Shown: piece after piece, positions 33,443 to 44,707 of the stretch
Layout of the letters: the number at the start of each line of letters is the position of its first letter
How positions within the stretch are numbered: the first letter of the stretch is position 1
Assembly: GCA_963978905.1 (NCBI GenBank)
Contig: OZ022260.1
Location: 9,475,725 to 9,539,724 of the forward strand
Source of the DNA: Trichostrongylus colubriformis
Taxonomy: Eukaryota; Nematoda; Chromadorea; Rhabditida; Trichostrongylidae
Reading direction: 5' to 3'
DNA length: 64,000 nt
Notes under the pieces: generated by a model
Seen by the model: only the letters and a program-made list of their open reading frames with translations
Told to the model about the DNA's origin: nothing
The model's database searches: none
Made by a program: the position numbers and the translations under genes

Positions 33443-33981
33443 AGACAGTGTTCGGGATAATGTGGGTGACAGGGAATCGCATAAGGAGGCATTGAGTGAA
33501 AAACTACGGGTCTGGAAGGCCTATGCATGGCGAAATCCCCCGCGGAAGGCGCCCCCTTTAGCTGTGGCGGAGGCGGCCTCGTCAGGACAAGCCGCCTTGG
33601 ACAAGGACAGCCCGCCTCCAGGCGACGTGATTAGTGGTTGGTCACGGTATAGTTGGTCAAGGAGATCGGCAGGATTGAAAGTATCGCTGCGCGCTTTCTC
33701 ACTTTTAGCTTGAAGCCACCGCATGAAAATAGATGCTGTCTCATTTCCGAACATCCCTTCATGTTGACGTCTTGGTAATGCCAATGGAAAACCTATGCGG
33801 ACTACCTGCCCCTTGACGGAAAGGTCGTCCGCGCCTAGAACCAACGGTGGGAAGAGGTCCTATTTCTCGAGTTTTTGGCCATTTCCATGCGTTTTTTCTC
33901 CACCGTCCTGATACTAGACATCTCGGCTTTCATATTCACTACTTCTTTAACTTTTCGTCCGGATTTTCCCGAAAGCTGCCT
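33443..33981. mobile_element. TTAA-flanked MITE, copy 2
   Basis: TTAA at 33439-33442 and 33982-33985 flanks inverted ends AGACAGTGTTCGGG and AGGCAGCTTTCGGG. The left end matches copy 1 (GATAATGTGGGT) and the right half matches copy 3 in reverse (GAATATGAAAGCCGAG, ACGACCTTTCCGTCAAG). A GC-rich insert at about 33540-33620 is unique to this copy. Confidence 0.65.
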
Positions 33982-34429
33982 TTAAAGCAAACTGCAGGTT
34001 GATGAGCTACATATTACATCTGATCTGTTGACGTGGTTTCTCGGGCAGCGTGCGAGGCACTACTCATTCAAGTGTTCGGGCTTATTGCGTCTCGCTCATT
34101 CTCAGTACTCATCTCGGCAACTCAGGGAACAATGTTGCAGTTCTCTCGAAATTTTTCTCCACTCAATATAAGGACAATTTTATTCTGGACTAAGATTCTA
34201 GTGTGCCCTTACTCTTACTCAAATCTTTCAAATTTCCAATTAATTAAAATAATTTAGCATCGCTTTTTTTAAATGACTCGAATTTCACTGCCGCATTTCT
34301 CCAAATCAGGTACTATCTGAATTTCCACTTAGGTAGTCTTGTAATGGGAAACTTATTTATCCCAAGCCTTCCCTCTATTCATATTTCTTACACGGATTCA
34401 AGAGGAAAAAGTAAAGCTGTCAGTTTCTT
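33982..34429. other. Intergenic; direct repeat partner of 36878-36970
   Basis: At 34235-34335, AAATAATTTAGC...AATGACTCG.ATTTCACTG matches 36878-36970 in the same orientation. Nothing else is seen. Confidence 0.5.
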
Positions 34430-34600
34430 AGTTTTTGATAGTTGCTGAATTCGAGGCATTTCCTGATGCGAAACTTGTTGCGAGGACGATGATGAGTTCT
34501 CCGCAGATCCTTCGGTTCGAAGAGGACCTGAATTCGTGCTTCATGGTTTCCAGGCGTTTGCTCGATATAGGTGTCGAGGCTAGTTCGCCCAGTGATGGGT
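34430..34600 (-). repeat. SINE S2 body fragment
   Basis: On the minus strand, the 3' end AATTCAGCAACTATCAAAAA resembles GCAATCAGCAGCTATCAAAA at about 61549-61568, with CATCATC and CAACAA blocks upstream in the same order. The tRNA-like head is not recognisable. Confidence 0.35.
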
Positions 34601-34614
34601 CATCTCTTAAAAGA

Positions 34615-35015
34615 ATGGTGCATGAAAAAAAAGAGCCTCCGCATATATTTATGCGTATTTGCATAATTAGGGCCGCTTGCAAAGTTCCACGCGAAAAAGT
34701 GAAATCTGGCTGAGATACAGCTCCTCAAAGTGGCGGAGGCCGAGGCGGGGCCTCAGGGTAGGTGCCCGCCCCGTCCACCGCGGTCGGAGACGAAGAGTGG
34801 GACTGTTAGCGTAATTTTATGTTCTCTTTTCTCGTCTCCGAGTGCGGCGGACAACGGGGTGAGCACTTACTCTGAGGCCCCATTCCCCCTGCCCCCGTAC
34901 GTCTTCCTAAGAAGCTGTATCTTAGCCGCATTCTCATTTTTACGCGTAGAACTTTGCGTGCGGCCTTTATTAAGCAACAACATAAATATATGGGTGATAG
35001 AGAAACTCATTTTTC
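34615..35015. repeat. Palindrome with arms of about 190 bp
   Basis: Left arm 34615-34800 pairs with right arm 34826-35015 around a centre of about 25 bp. Matching blocks, from outside in, are GCATATATTTATG, GCAAAGTTCCACGCG, GCTGAGATACAGC, GGGGCCTCAGGGTAGGTG and GTCGGAGACGA. The arms have diverged but stay collinear. It could be a foldback transposon or an inverted duplication. Confidence 0.8.
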
Positions 35016-35030
35016 CGTGCACGCTTCCTT

Positions 35031-35405
35031 TAGGTCTGGAAAATGGGTCAGAATTATAAAAAATCTCGCAGAAGCAAGCCTGGTCCAGGTCTGCGGCAGT
35101 ACCCTTACCATTGGGCTAGTTCGGTGGGAGTGTAGTGCCCATCAGGGCAGGGTGCGAAATACATATGCAGAAGCAGTCTACTAACTGTACGGCGGATCAC
35201 CAAGGTACTCTGCGTTTCACCATTTCACCGTCTGCAACCGATTTTCACCTTCGAAGGTGATATTAAGCTTTAATATCTCTGCAATTTGCCTCTGTACTTC
35301 AAGAATTGATCGTAAGCCGTAAAAGCTATCCTAAATGCGGTCTAAAGGAGATATTTGGTGAAATATGGTGTCGAGGGCATTCATTATCTCGGTGGAGCCC
35401 AACCA
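35031..35405. other. Intergenic, nothing recognised
   Basis: No gene or repeat partner seen. Confidence 0.35.
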
Positions 35406-35870
35406 TTGGGTCATTCCATTAGCAATGTCGTTTTTTTCCAACAAAAATTTTTCTGATAAATTTGCAAATTTGTGGAGCATTTTATACATCGTTCGCAAGC
35501 GATTTTTCTGCTGTACAATATGAATTTTTGGATACTTTATGATGGCGGCGCGCCTTTTTAAGCAATTTATATGGTGGAATATGTAGAAAAGGAAGGCTAA
35601 GCACGAGACACATGATTGATCGATTTTTCTGGAGGAAAGATAGTGTTTTTCTGATTAATTGCCGGTTTCGTCAATTTTTGTCGACTAAACCAATCACTTC
35701 GCCCTCCTGAAGATCGGCTGTTTTAAGATGAACGAAAAAAAACTAAACATGTAGAGCAGGAAATTCTCTTTCGATTGATATGTGAATGCCACACGAACTT
35801 GTGACTTTCTTGAGAAAAATTTTGTTCAAAAAATTAAAAAAAATGCGACACTGTTTAAGGAGTGACCCAA
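35406..35870. mobile_element. 465-bp TIR MITE
   Basis: Inverted ends TTGGGTCATTCCATTAGCAA and TTGGGTCACTCCTTAAACAG (right end complemented) continue into TGTCG.(T)n. The right flank is TA; the left flank is CA, so the duplication is worn. It is probably of the Tc1/mariner type. Confidence 0.65.
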
Positions 35871-37689
35871 TATAACTGTCACATTTTTTAATGCGTCAGC
35901 GTCACAATTCATATGACATCATTTGGGTGTTTGGTCAAGGAACTCTACCAGAACCTCCTTATCACTACCTTCACTGCCACCGTTCACTTTCGATTTTATA
36001 GCGTGATAATATGGCGGTCTTTCCTTTCATCATCGCTTTCACATCACACTTTCACAAATACTAGATGACGTTTACCCACCTATGCCTTCACTAAATCCTA
36101 AGGTTAAGAGATAGGGGAGTACCAGGGTAAGGCTACCCACACCCGCTATGCCAGATCCATGAAAGGGAAGAAAGCGGAAATAGGGCTGTATGTGAAGATT
36201 CCATTTTTATTTTATTGATGAGATAGACTTCGGTTGACGTCACGTTGATGTTTTTTCATAGATAATATCGCGAGCTATTAGTCATCTCCTGACCATCTAC
36301 TGTATATGTCCCTACCGCCTGATTTAACGTCACATTCCTTTCGTAGAGTTGTTTTTGCTATACTTCGAACTTTCCAGAAATATCAGAGTAGTAGCAGCGA
36401 TGACTCATTCTTCGTACTTTCCCTTTTCGACGCACTTTCGTCAGGGAATCGTTCCAAACTGAATTTTTTGGTTAATACTATTGCAGAGATGACTTATATG
36501 TAGCCGTGCCATGAATCATACTCTTATAATCCTACTGTATAATCTTCTTCCCGCCACTTTATTTTTTTCTGTTTTTTTTTCATTCTGGAACTGTTGGGTT
36601 GATGCATAATTACTGCAGCGTACTTTCAACAAATTTCTCAAGCGTAGCGATTGAAATGCTTCAAAGTATGAATGCAGTTTTCGGCACGCATTCTCGTTAC
36701 CTAAAATAAGCAGTCAAAGTTATCCTCAAAGCGCACACACAAAATATGAATAATTTTAACCGAGAAAAGGGCGCGAAAAGCTGCAATATTTATGCACTGA
36801 CTTGATAGGTCGATTTCCTTTCATTTTGATAATGGAATTTGGCTCTTTTACGAAGTTTGCCGGTAGTTTTTAATATTCAATTGAAATAATTTAGCTTGCT
36901 TTTTTGAATGACTCGGATTTCACTGATTCAGTTCGCCTGATCAGGTGCTATCTAAAGGTCGACGTGGGTTATTGTTTGGTTTACTTACAGTGATGGGCTC
37001 ATACTGGCTGATGTTCATCTTCTTTCTCGGCCGATCCCAACAGGGCTCAGCCACTTGTCTTGAAATCCGTATGATCTCTGTGGAAGTGGGGTTGAGTACG
37101 CTGTGCAGTCGTCGAATTTCGATTCAGTGCAACCCCTTGCTATCCCCTCTCCCCAAGGACCACCTATGGACCGATTTTTGGCCTTCTGGATAACATTGAT
37201 TCAGCGTAAATATGGTGACTTTGGGTTGTTTCGCAAGAAATGCACTCCCCTTATACCCACACTACCGATTTTTTCGTAATCGAAAATTCTTTGAATGAGT
37301 CAGTGAATCCTGTTTGATTTCCAGGCCCAATGCACTTTACTTCCTGGGGAGAAGGTGACCGACGTTTAACTGGATTTTCAAGTGAACACTCAAGAAAAGT
37401 GACTGTAGGTAACCGGTTTGAGTGAAAGCAATGAAATTCCCTGAGTACATTAACCTTCACATATTGCAACCCCTTTAAAAGGTTACGGTAGGGTTTTTGT
37501 GGAGACTGTCATATTGTGGCCAAGGGGAAGCGGGTCTCTGGTACTGTTCAACCATGCGTTCCTTTAATCCATCTTCTAAATAAATATAAGGGTTTGAATA
37601 GTGATAGGATACTGTCATTCCTACCTGTGGTACCGTAGGGTTTCTTTTCGATTCCTTGTGGCTTCGCATACACACAGCTGGTCCTGAGT
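35871..37689. other. Intergenic, nothing recognised
   Basis: Contains the direct repeat at 36878-36970 (partner at 34235-34335) and a mariner-like single end, GGTTGTTTCGCAAGAAATGC, near 37225 without a partner. No gene recognised. Confidence 0.4.
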
Positions 37690-38180
37690 TATGCGTGAGT
37701 CGAGCCAAACCCAAAGACACCGAAACGGGAGCACTTCGGCTCACGGTATGGGGTTACGGTGGCTTGCAGTTGCCACCGTAACCCCATACCGTGAGTCGAC
37801 ACCTTGCCAAGACGTCGAAAGTGAATTCATTAGGTTATAATTGTAATCACACTTTTTCTCACGCTTTCGCTTATTCTTTATTTGATTATTTTACTTGTTT
37901 GTTGCTGTGTGTTGTTCCACTTTTCACATATCACGAATGAATGAAATACACTCTACGAGACAACAAATGACATCTCCACGGCGGCTACTCGGAAAATCAG
38001 TGTGTGCAGTTTGAAGTGATACGATTGTGATGCTTACACACACTACAGCGTCGCGCTTTTGAACCCGGGTTTTTCCCTCGACTATCGCTTCTAACCTTGA
38101 ATGTTTGTTACAAAATGATCACTTCTTTGCGTGTTTTTCATTCTTCAGACCCCTTCCGGTTCCATCAAGGGGATGAGCCA
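37690..38180 (+). repeat. Dispersed repeat R1, copy 2
   Basis: Plus-strand counterpart of 4375-4870. It carries a perfect palindrome at one edge (37740-37795) whose second arm is not preserved in copy 1. Confidence 0.7.
37740..37795. repeat. Perfect 24-bp-arm palindrome
   Basis: Arms 37740-37763 and 37772-37795 (CTCACGGTATGGGGTTACGG at the left) are exact complements around the 8-nt loop TTGCAGTT. In R1 copy 1 only the first arm is recognisable. Confidence 0.95.
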
Positions 38181-39069
38181 GTCGAGGAGAAGAGTTCTTA
38201 AGTTACATCCAGTTTTTTCAAACATTTTTTTTGAAATCCGGAGCTCCATCACCCCTGTTACCTTCCCCCCTCTACACTATCGAGTCCTCGACGGGGGTCT
38301 GGATAGCAGAGGGATAGAGGGGGAATGTTAGGCCTACAGGGAGTGAGGGGAAATATTAGGCCTAAAGGGAGTGAGGGGGAATGTTAGGCCGTAGTGATGC
38401 AATCTGTTCCTTTTTGGGGCTGAGCAGGGAGAAGAAGGGGGACCCATATGGAAATCCTTTCAAGGGTGGGAGTCATATGGACGGTTGCTTGACTCAGTGG
38501 TGACTTCGGAGATTATCCAATGATTCCTAGTTTGCTCTTATTGGTAATCCCTCGGAAAGATGGGGGAGGCTATAGAGAATCCAACTGGTTTCTTCAAAAG
38601 TGCGCTAAAAATGATGGAACTGAATGGATTTCCATGAAACTGATGCGGTGGTTTTGAAGTGTAATCAGGTGATCACTGATTTTTCCGGATCTATCATTCG
38701 TCAACTTCGATCCAATATTTGATGACTGTGATGTGCATGGCTCATTCGAAGACTCAGTAGTTATTATCATTTTCATCACAGAAGTTAGGTTTTCTTGATT
38801 GTCCAGAGAGCACGCGACAAGAAACGCGAACTTACTTGAGATCGATGAACGAGGCGTTTTGGCTCACGGCCAGCGCATAATGTCTGGCGCAGCAATTTTA
38901 CAACGTGATCTTTTCGCAATGCGAGACAATTTTTGCACCCATTCATCTTCCAGAAAGTGCCATGCACTGCCATTCCATGTCAAGAGATGGCTTAGAAATG
39001 GGCAGTTATGAAGGGCTTTTATTGTCATAATTATTTATGTAGATGTCAGCATATATTTATATCACTTTA
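38181..39069. other. Intergenic with a 28-bp tandem repeat
   Basis: GGGGGAATGTTAGGCC recurs with a 28-bp period at 38324, 38352 and 38380 (about 2.7 copies, 38319-38394). Short frames around 38594-39011 lack support. Confidence 0.6.
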
Positions 39070-39755
39070 TACTAGCTGATGTGCCTAATGTTAGATGTAA
39101 CTCAGCCCGATGAATGATCTTGCGCTGCTGAAAAAAAAACTAAATTATTGTATTCAATTATTTCTCTAGTTCAGAGCATGACGAAGTACATGGCGTATAT
39201 ATGACCAGTTGGATGGGGCACAGTACTATTTGCGTATCATCATGGACATCAGTGGGTCGATCGGAATTGCTTTTTTTTATAAATCTACCCAGTACCTATT
39301 ACCACACCACGCTCCGCCCATTGTGGGCGGGTTTTCTCTCAATCTGAGTGCTTTTAAAATGGCTTGGACATTGTTCATTTTTGCCGATTTTTTTTTCTTC
39401 GTCTCAAGGCTCGTTGGAACCGAGTCATGAATTTCTGTCATACGGACCCCCACTCAGGGTGCTCTCGCCCACTGTGTCCAGGCCTCTTTCACGAGTGCTC
39501 ATGGCTGACCTTGATTCATCTTTTCCTCGCGTTTGGGCCATTTCCGAACCGAGTGAACAATTTTCAATTCGAGCACCGGACGTTCCAGAACACGCCCCGC
39601 CCATCGTGGGCGGAGCTTAATTTGGCTCATGTGTGGTCTTTATTTCTTGTCCCATGTCCTACCCATACCACACTTGTCTCTATCCCTAATTTCGTGACAG
39701 TCGGACAGAGGGGGGACAGATGGACGGGCGTACAGACAAACGAAGCGTTTTATAT
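39070..39755 (+). repeat. Dispersed repeat ending in a GACAG-rich tail
   Basis: Begins about ATACTAGCTGATGTGCC and ends TTCGTGACAGTCGGACAGAG then TTTTATATATGG, the tail type seen at 16426-16486. A palindromic CCGCCCATYGTGGGCGG motif occurs twice, at 39314-39330 and 39597-39613. No coding sequence is recognised. Start and class are uncertain. Confidence 0.45.
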
Positions 39756-41081
39756 ATGGAAGAGATTCATCTGAGCGCACTTAGCAAGGAGTTACATCCT
39801 TTCCAACACCCCGTAGCAGTCATTCTTCATGCAGTGGATTTCGCATATCAGCATGCATTACTTCGAAAAATTCCTTTTCCAATTTCTTTTCGGATTCTCC
39901 TGAGACATCTCAGAACCTGACCCGAGGGAAAAGTGACATAAACCCACGAACAGCTGTTACTGACTTCCGGCATGCCGTGGTGTAGCCGGCGGTAATGGGT
40001 TCGCATTCGATGCTGATCAACGATGTATTTCATCGCGTCAGTTTTGTAGTAACATCCCCCGTCTTCCAAGGTGAAGCTTCTGATTACCCTCTTTGGTTCA
40101 TGTTTTACACAGCTTTTACATTGAGTCAATCTTGAGTCGGAATTTTCGCCAGAAATTGGCAGTGTGGTGTGGCGGTAACAGGCGTTGCTATCACTCACAA
40201 ATGATCGATTAGTGGCTAAGTTTGATTTTTTTGTCGAGCTAACCTCGCTAGTAGTAGCAGTTTTCAGTCGTTGAACGGTTTGCCGTATACCTCTGCTGTA
40301 CATCAAATTTAAAATCCACAGATCGAGTGCACGGCGCATCCCCTCCCGCTGTAGAGCGGCTTCTTATAGTACATTCCAGTTTACAATTTAAAGCTATCGT
40401 CCTTCAAAAGTTTTTCATTTTTTTCTGAAGTTTTCCAACTCCCTATGATCAGAATCTCTGACGTAACGCGCTTTCGGTAGTGCTTGGAGTAAGCCGTGCA
40501 CTGGGCTCTTAAACGGCATTGTAGAGGCGTATAGAACAGGTCTGCAGAGTTAATCAGGGGACCAACAGAGGACCAAAAACATTGCTTCAGTCCAGTCAAG
40601 TCGATGGGCTGTCAAGCTATCCCAAGAATTTGTGGCATCTCAGTAATTTCGAGCAGGAACCGAACCTGTGAGTCGTGCAAACGCCGAGTGGCGCCTTCAG
40701 CCATTGCACTATTCAGAGTTGTAGAATGACTTCATTTTTTATTAAATTTAATTTTAGTGTGGGAAAAGTTTATCGAGGTAGGAAAATATGTATGTGGGCG
40801 AAATAAAATTGCTGCTCACTTCTTGACAAGTTGGAGTGAGCCGTGTTCAGACGTATCCTGCTCTGAACGAATGCTCCTGAAATTTTTTCTTCAAGTTTAT
40901 CACCGTATCGCAATGCAATCAATTCACGTTTTCCATCCGTCAACTGATGTGATTACGTGTGCTTGGACTGACACCGACCTTGGGTTACCCTTTTGAAATT
41001 ATAAAGACTTTTTTTACTCAACTTCATGTATAATGGAGAAGGCTGGTTCTGAAGAATCTCATAAGTGGTGCTGGTGCGGTT
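39756..41081. other. Intergenic; tRNA-like relic near 40650
   Basis: On the minus strand about 40650-40712 contains AGTGCAATGGCTGAAGG (A-box-like) and GGTTCGGTTCC (B-box-like), a probable tRNA-derived relic. A 163-codon minus-strand frame (39848-40339) has no recognised motif. Confidence 0.35.
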
Positions 41082-41771
41082 TTAGACCCCCGTCAGACTC
41101 TGCGATTTGCGGTTTTTGCGGCGTCGCACCTTGGCACGCGATACTGCGACCTGGAGATTGTGCAGTGCCGCAACTTCGCGTGCGAAAGTGCGACGTCGCA
41201 AAATCGCAAAATCGCAATGTTTCAGGGGGTTGCATCTAGAAGGATGGGGATGGAGAATCTCGAATCTCGGCATGAAACATGATCGTTGAGGTTGATTGGG
41301 TTGGGTATACCTAATCTCAAACGAGCACTTCACCCATAAGCACCATTCTAATGGGGTACTTATCCGTTTCGAGAAAATAGAAAAGGACCAGGAACTGCGT
41401 CGGTTAAAGGGGTTCATTGCATTTTGTCCTGCTAGTGAAACTTTTCTCAAGGCTTTCCCTCTAGGTTTCACTATCTTTTCCTTCTTAGTGAACATTTTGT
41501 GTTTTACTTCAAGAATCTCTTCAATGTACTGGTTCGCAACGCTACCGTATACCATTTCCATCTGAGACCAAGGTATTATTCTTAGGCAATTATAAGCAAC
41601 CTTCATTACTCTCCGCTTTTTCTCCTTCCTACGCAAGTCGATCGTGGTGAACGATGCCATCATCCATTTCGTTCGTAGTAACACTCTCCTTTCCCTGGGG
41701 CGGTGCCTTGAACGAGCCCGCTTCTTTCGGTTGGGACCGATTGTTACATTGAGTTTTTGAGCCTCTTTCAC
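41082..41771 (-). other. 229-codon open frame, unassigned
   Basis: The longest open frame outside the retrotransposon, running minus from ATG at 41771. The N-terminal two thirds are lysine/arginine-rich (GPNRKKRARSRHRPRERR; LRRKEKKRRVMK); the last quarter is translated from the hairpin at 41086-41231 and so is repeat. No catalytic motif or family is recognised. I estimate that a random frame this long is unlikely in 64 kb (well under one expected), so it deserves testing, but the composition and hairpin overlap keep confidence low. Confidence 0.25.
41086..41231. repeat. GCGA/TCGC-rich hairpin, about 67-bp arms
   Basis: Arms 41086-41152 and 41164-41231 pair along TGCGATTT, TTGCG.CGTCGCAC and GCACGCGA with an 11-nt loop, closed by ACCCCC/GGGGGT ends. 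Confidence 0.8.
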
Positions 41772-42539
41772 GTGATGGCGTTGTGGTAACAGATGTCACC
41801 GTCGCTTGCTCGTATTTTTTGAAAGAGGGATAGGTTGACTAGTCAGAGGCGCAGATCGAACCACCGGGCAGCCGGCTTATGTGTATGCGACAGCAGCGCG
41901 TTTTAGCGCTACGCCAAGCGGGCCGCTTCACATTCACAGGATTTCGCGTGGCTGTAATGCTTCCTTGTTACTGTACTATTGGTATCAGTGGAATATGAAC
42001 GTAGCACAGCTCTTTGCAACCAGTCGAGTCAAGGACCAAGTGATATGGGGCAGAGGGGGGTGTTGGTGGTACACTATTTCACACCCTCAGGCGTAGTGCG
42101 CATCAGTTATGGCGCTGTTTGTAGTTGGGTTTCAAGAAGTAGAAATTATCCCGTCCCGGGTCTTATGTCACTCAAAGGACATGGAATCGCTGGGCCCCAA
42201 CCGCACACTGCTCTCCTAGATCGCATGAATCGCCCCGCACGTTAGACGCCATGCCGCGTAACTGTCCTCACGACATAAACCGCGAAGCGAAGCTTACCTG
42301 ATGCTTCCTTTGCTTACGTTTGACGTAATGGAAAAGTAGGTGGATCTTTTTTTCTTACAGTCTCTCTTGGGAGGACGTTCTTTTGCTCGCAGTGAACGTC
42401 TGTCATCCTCCGCAGAGGGTAAAAGCGTCTTTTTAGTCTTAATTTGATTATTTTTAGAATCTTTCATATTCGACTCTCTTTTAATCTTAGCTTAGATAGG
42501 CACACTGGCTAGTTTTTTGTTGAAGCCTTTCAAGATTCA
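41772..42539. other. Intergenic, nothing recognised
   Basis: No gene or repeat partner seen. Confidence 0.35.
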
Positions 42540-42754
42540 CGATTTTAATTATTCGAGGCTAACGTTTCAGCCTCTTTGCCTTCTTCAGAGCCTGAAAAGT
42601 CGAAAAATAAACTTGAGACCTAATTCACTCACAGACCTTCACAATACCGAGAACCTTTCAACAGAGCACTAAACCAGCTCTCGGTATCGATCAATCTCTG
42701 AAGCTCTGAAGAAAGCGAAGACGCCGAAACTTTAGCCTCGAATAAATAAAATCG
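42540..42754. repeat. Foldback element with 56-bp arms
   Basis: Arms 42540-42595 and 42697-42754 share CGATTTTA.TTATTCGAGGCT and CTTTCTTCAGAGC-type sequence. A second small stem (TACCGAGA/TCTCGGTA) lies inside. A half-arm with the same GGCTCTGAAGAAGGC motif is at 24441-24455. Confidence 0.75.
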
Positions 42755-43557
42755 AGGATCTTGATCATTTTTGTTTGAGCGCGTTTATGGCTCAATTTTT
42801 AATATATCAAATGTAGTGCAATTTTGGCATTGCATTATTGTGGGTGGTAAAAAGCGTAAAAAATCCACAACCTTCTGTGAAAACCTAGTATTGTCTCTGA
42901 AGGGATGATCACGGTTGCGATGGAACTTTCAAAGGGGTGCACGGCGTGTACGTATCCGTCCTTCTTGGCCATGGTTCGAGCTTCTTAGTCTTCCACCTAT
43001 CCTTTTGCCTAACCACCGTAAAGGCATGATTTTTCTTCCTTTCAAGCTGTGTAGCTTTCCCAAAGGTCCCCCCCCCCCTCGACGTCACTTCTGTAAACTT
43101 CAGACACACCCGTGTCTGATCAGCAATTCTTCAAGATTTTCAGAAAAACACTACTCGAAAGTCTCACCAACGGAAAACGACCGACATTTTTCGTGATGGG
43201 TGAGAGCGTTGTTGACTGGCGTCACGTCGCTATATGTCACTGCATTTATGCGTCATTGTCAAGCCGTCAAAACACTGTCCTGATTCATCACAGGTTTCCC
43301 CGTGGGCCAGAATGGCGACATTTCCGTCACACGTCCGATGCCACAGGCACATTTGTCAGTTTCGGATGGCATTTACATACCCGATGAGGTGTTACTACAC
43401 ACACACAGGGCAAAGTCTAATGCAATCCACCCTAATGTGTGTCGGTGATTAGTTTCTACCCTGCATCAACCTTTGATCAGTCAGTAGTAATTGGGCCATT
43501 TGGATAAATGGCGCATTAATGAAGCCTCTCAGCCAAATTTTCTGCAAAAATGTGTCC
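42755..43557. other. Intergenic; 11-C tract
   Basis: A run of 11 C at 43068-43078. No gene recognised. Confidence 0.4.
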
Positions 43558-43805
43558 CACTTTTTCTTGTGGGAAAAGTTATACTCGTTCTTCGCTTTCC
43601 GTCTTGATGGGAAGATGTGTACTATGACCTCAGGCAATATTGTAAGTTCAAATTTCAGTTGAGCCTTTCTAAGGTGTACTCATTTTTTTCTTGTGGGAAA
43701 AGTTATACTCGTTCTTCGCTTTTCGTCTTAATGGAAAGATATGTACTATGACCCCAGGCAATTTTGTAAGTTTAAATTTCATCTGAGCCTTTCTAAGGTG
43801 TCTAC
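43558..43805 (-). repeat. 124-bp tandem duplication
   Basis: Two copies, each containing TTTTTCTTGTGGGAAAAGTT (starts 43561 and 43685), differ at a handful of positions. On the minus strand both read VIVHIFP.RRKAKNEYNFSH, but the 124-bp length shifts the frame between copies, so an intact tandem-domain protein is not encoded. Confidence 0.85.
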
Positions 43806-44133
43806 ATATTATGGTCTCTAACATCTTTGCAACTTCGAGTATTTTCGTGTATGAAGAAGAAGCCAAGTCATAGCCTAGCTCCTTACCCATTCGAGTGTCA
43901 TCGCTGAAACCTACACGTCGAATCTGCATAGCGCTATATTATATGCTTTTGTATATTCTAAGTTAAGAAATAATCATATTTATCATAAATATATCATATC
44001 ATAAGTGATCTCAATCATAGTTAGAAAATAGGTGTGAAATATATCGAAAAAAAAGAAAAAAAAACATAAAATAAGCATATAAGTCATGGAAAATTTCAAT
44101 ATCACTGAAATAAGTAGAAATTGGAATAAAGTG
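43806..44133. other. AT-rich intergenic stretch
   Basis: A short minus-strand frame (43669-43929) extends in from the duplicated region. Otherwise this is AT-rich sequence with no recognised feature. Confidence 0.35.
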
Positions 44134-44707
44134 AGCGTTAATCATTTCCTTCTGTGGGATGCGCCGCGCATTCTGGTTACATTCAGTATCGCGGTGGCGG
44201 GTGAATGCGATGTAGCCTATACAGTGACTTGCAACGTTACATAAAAAAATTCATGCATAATAAACATAAATAACTATAGTAATGAATAAAATAATAATTT
44301 ATTAATTTTTTTTATATAAACATACACACTCTTCTCCTCATTACTGAAGAGCACAGACGGAGAAGATTCACCACTGCTTGATTCCCGCCTGAGAGCCGGT
44401 GCGTAACGGAAACCTTAACTTCTTGTTACAAGAACCCCCCCCTCTCCTCCAAAAAAAATTCCCTTCGGTTTTTGCTTTATCATTTGGGGTTTAACACTTG
44501 TAAGGAACGTTGCAACACTTATGGTAAGGCCAGGGGCGGCCGATCTACGATTCAGAGTTTTTACCCTCGTGGACGAGTCTGGTACCAATTCACCGGTCCC
44601 GGAGGGATAGAAGGTTTGGGTGGCCTGGGTGGGCATTGATGTCGGAGTTGATCTCCGCACCATGTGAATGGGAGTGCGCGCTACCTGTCACTACAACACC
44701 TCCGCCC
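44134..44707 (-). mobile_element. SINE S1, interrupted copy
   Basis: Two halves of an S1 SINE: 44134-44235 (GCGTTAATCATTTCC..., GGGATGCGCCGCGCATTCTG) and about 44528-44707 (GAGTCTGGTACCAATTCACC, GGAGTTGATCTCCGCACCA, ending CCTCCGCCC). They are collinear with the uninterrupted copy at 47401-47674 but separated by about 290 bp of foreign sequence. Confidence 0.8.
44236..44527. mobile_element. Insertion splitting the S1 SINE
   Basis: About 290 bp absent from the other S1 copies. TTGCAACGTT at the left junction (44229-44238) and AACGTTGCAA at the right (44503-44512) are exact complements, so they may be terminal repeats of the insert. The interior is AT-rich with no frame. The precise right edge is uncertain. 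Confidence 0.5.

Noticed and set aside
37218..37260. Mariner terminal repeat (GGTTGTTTCGCAAGAAATGC)
   Set aside because: No partner end within range and no transposase remnant.
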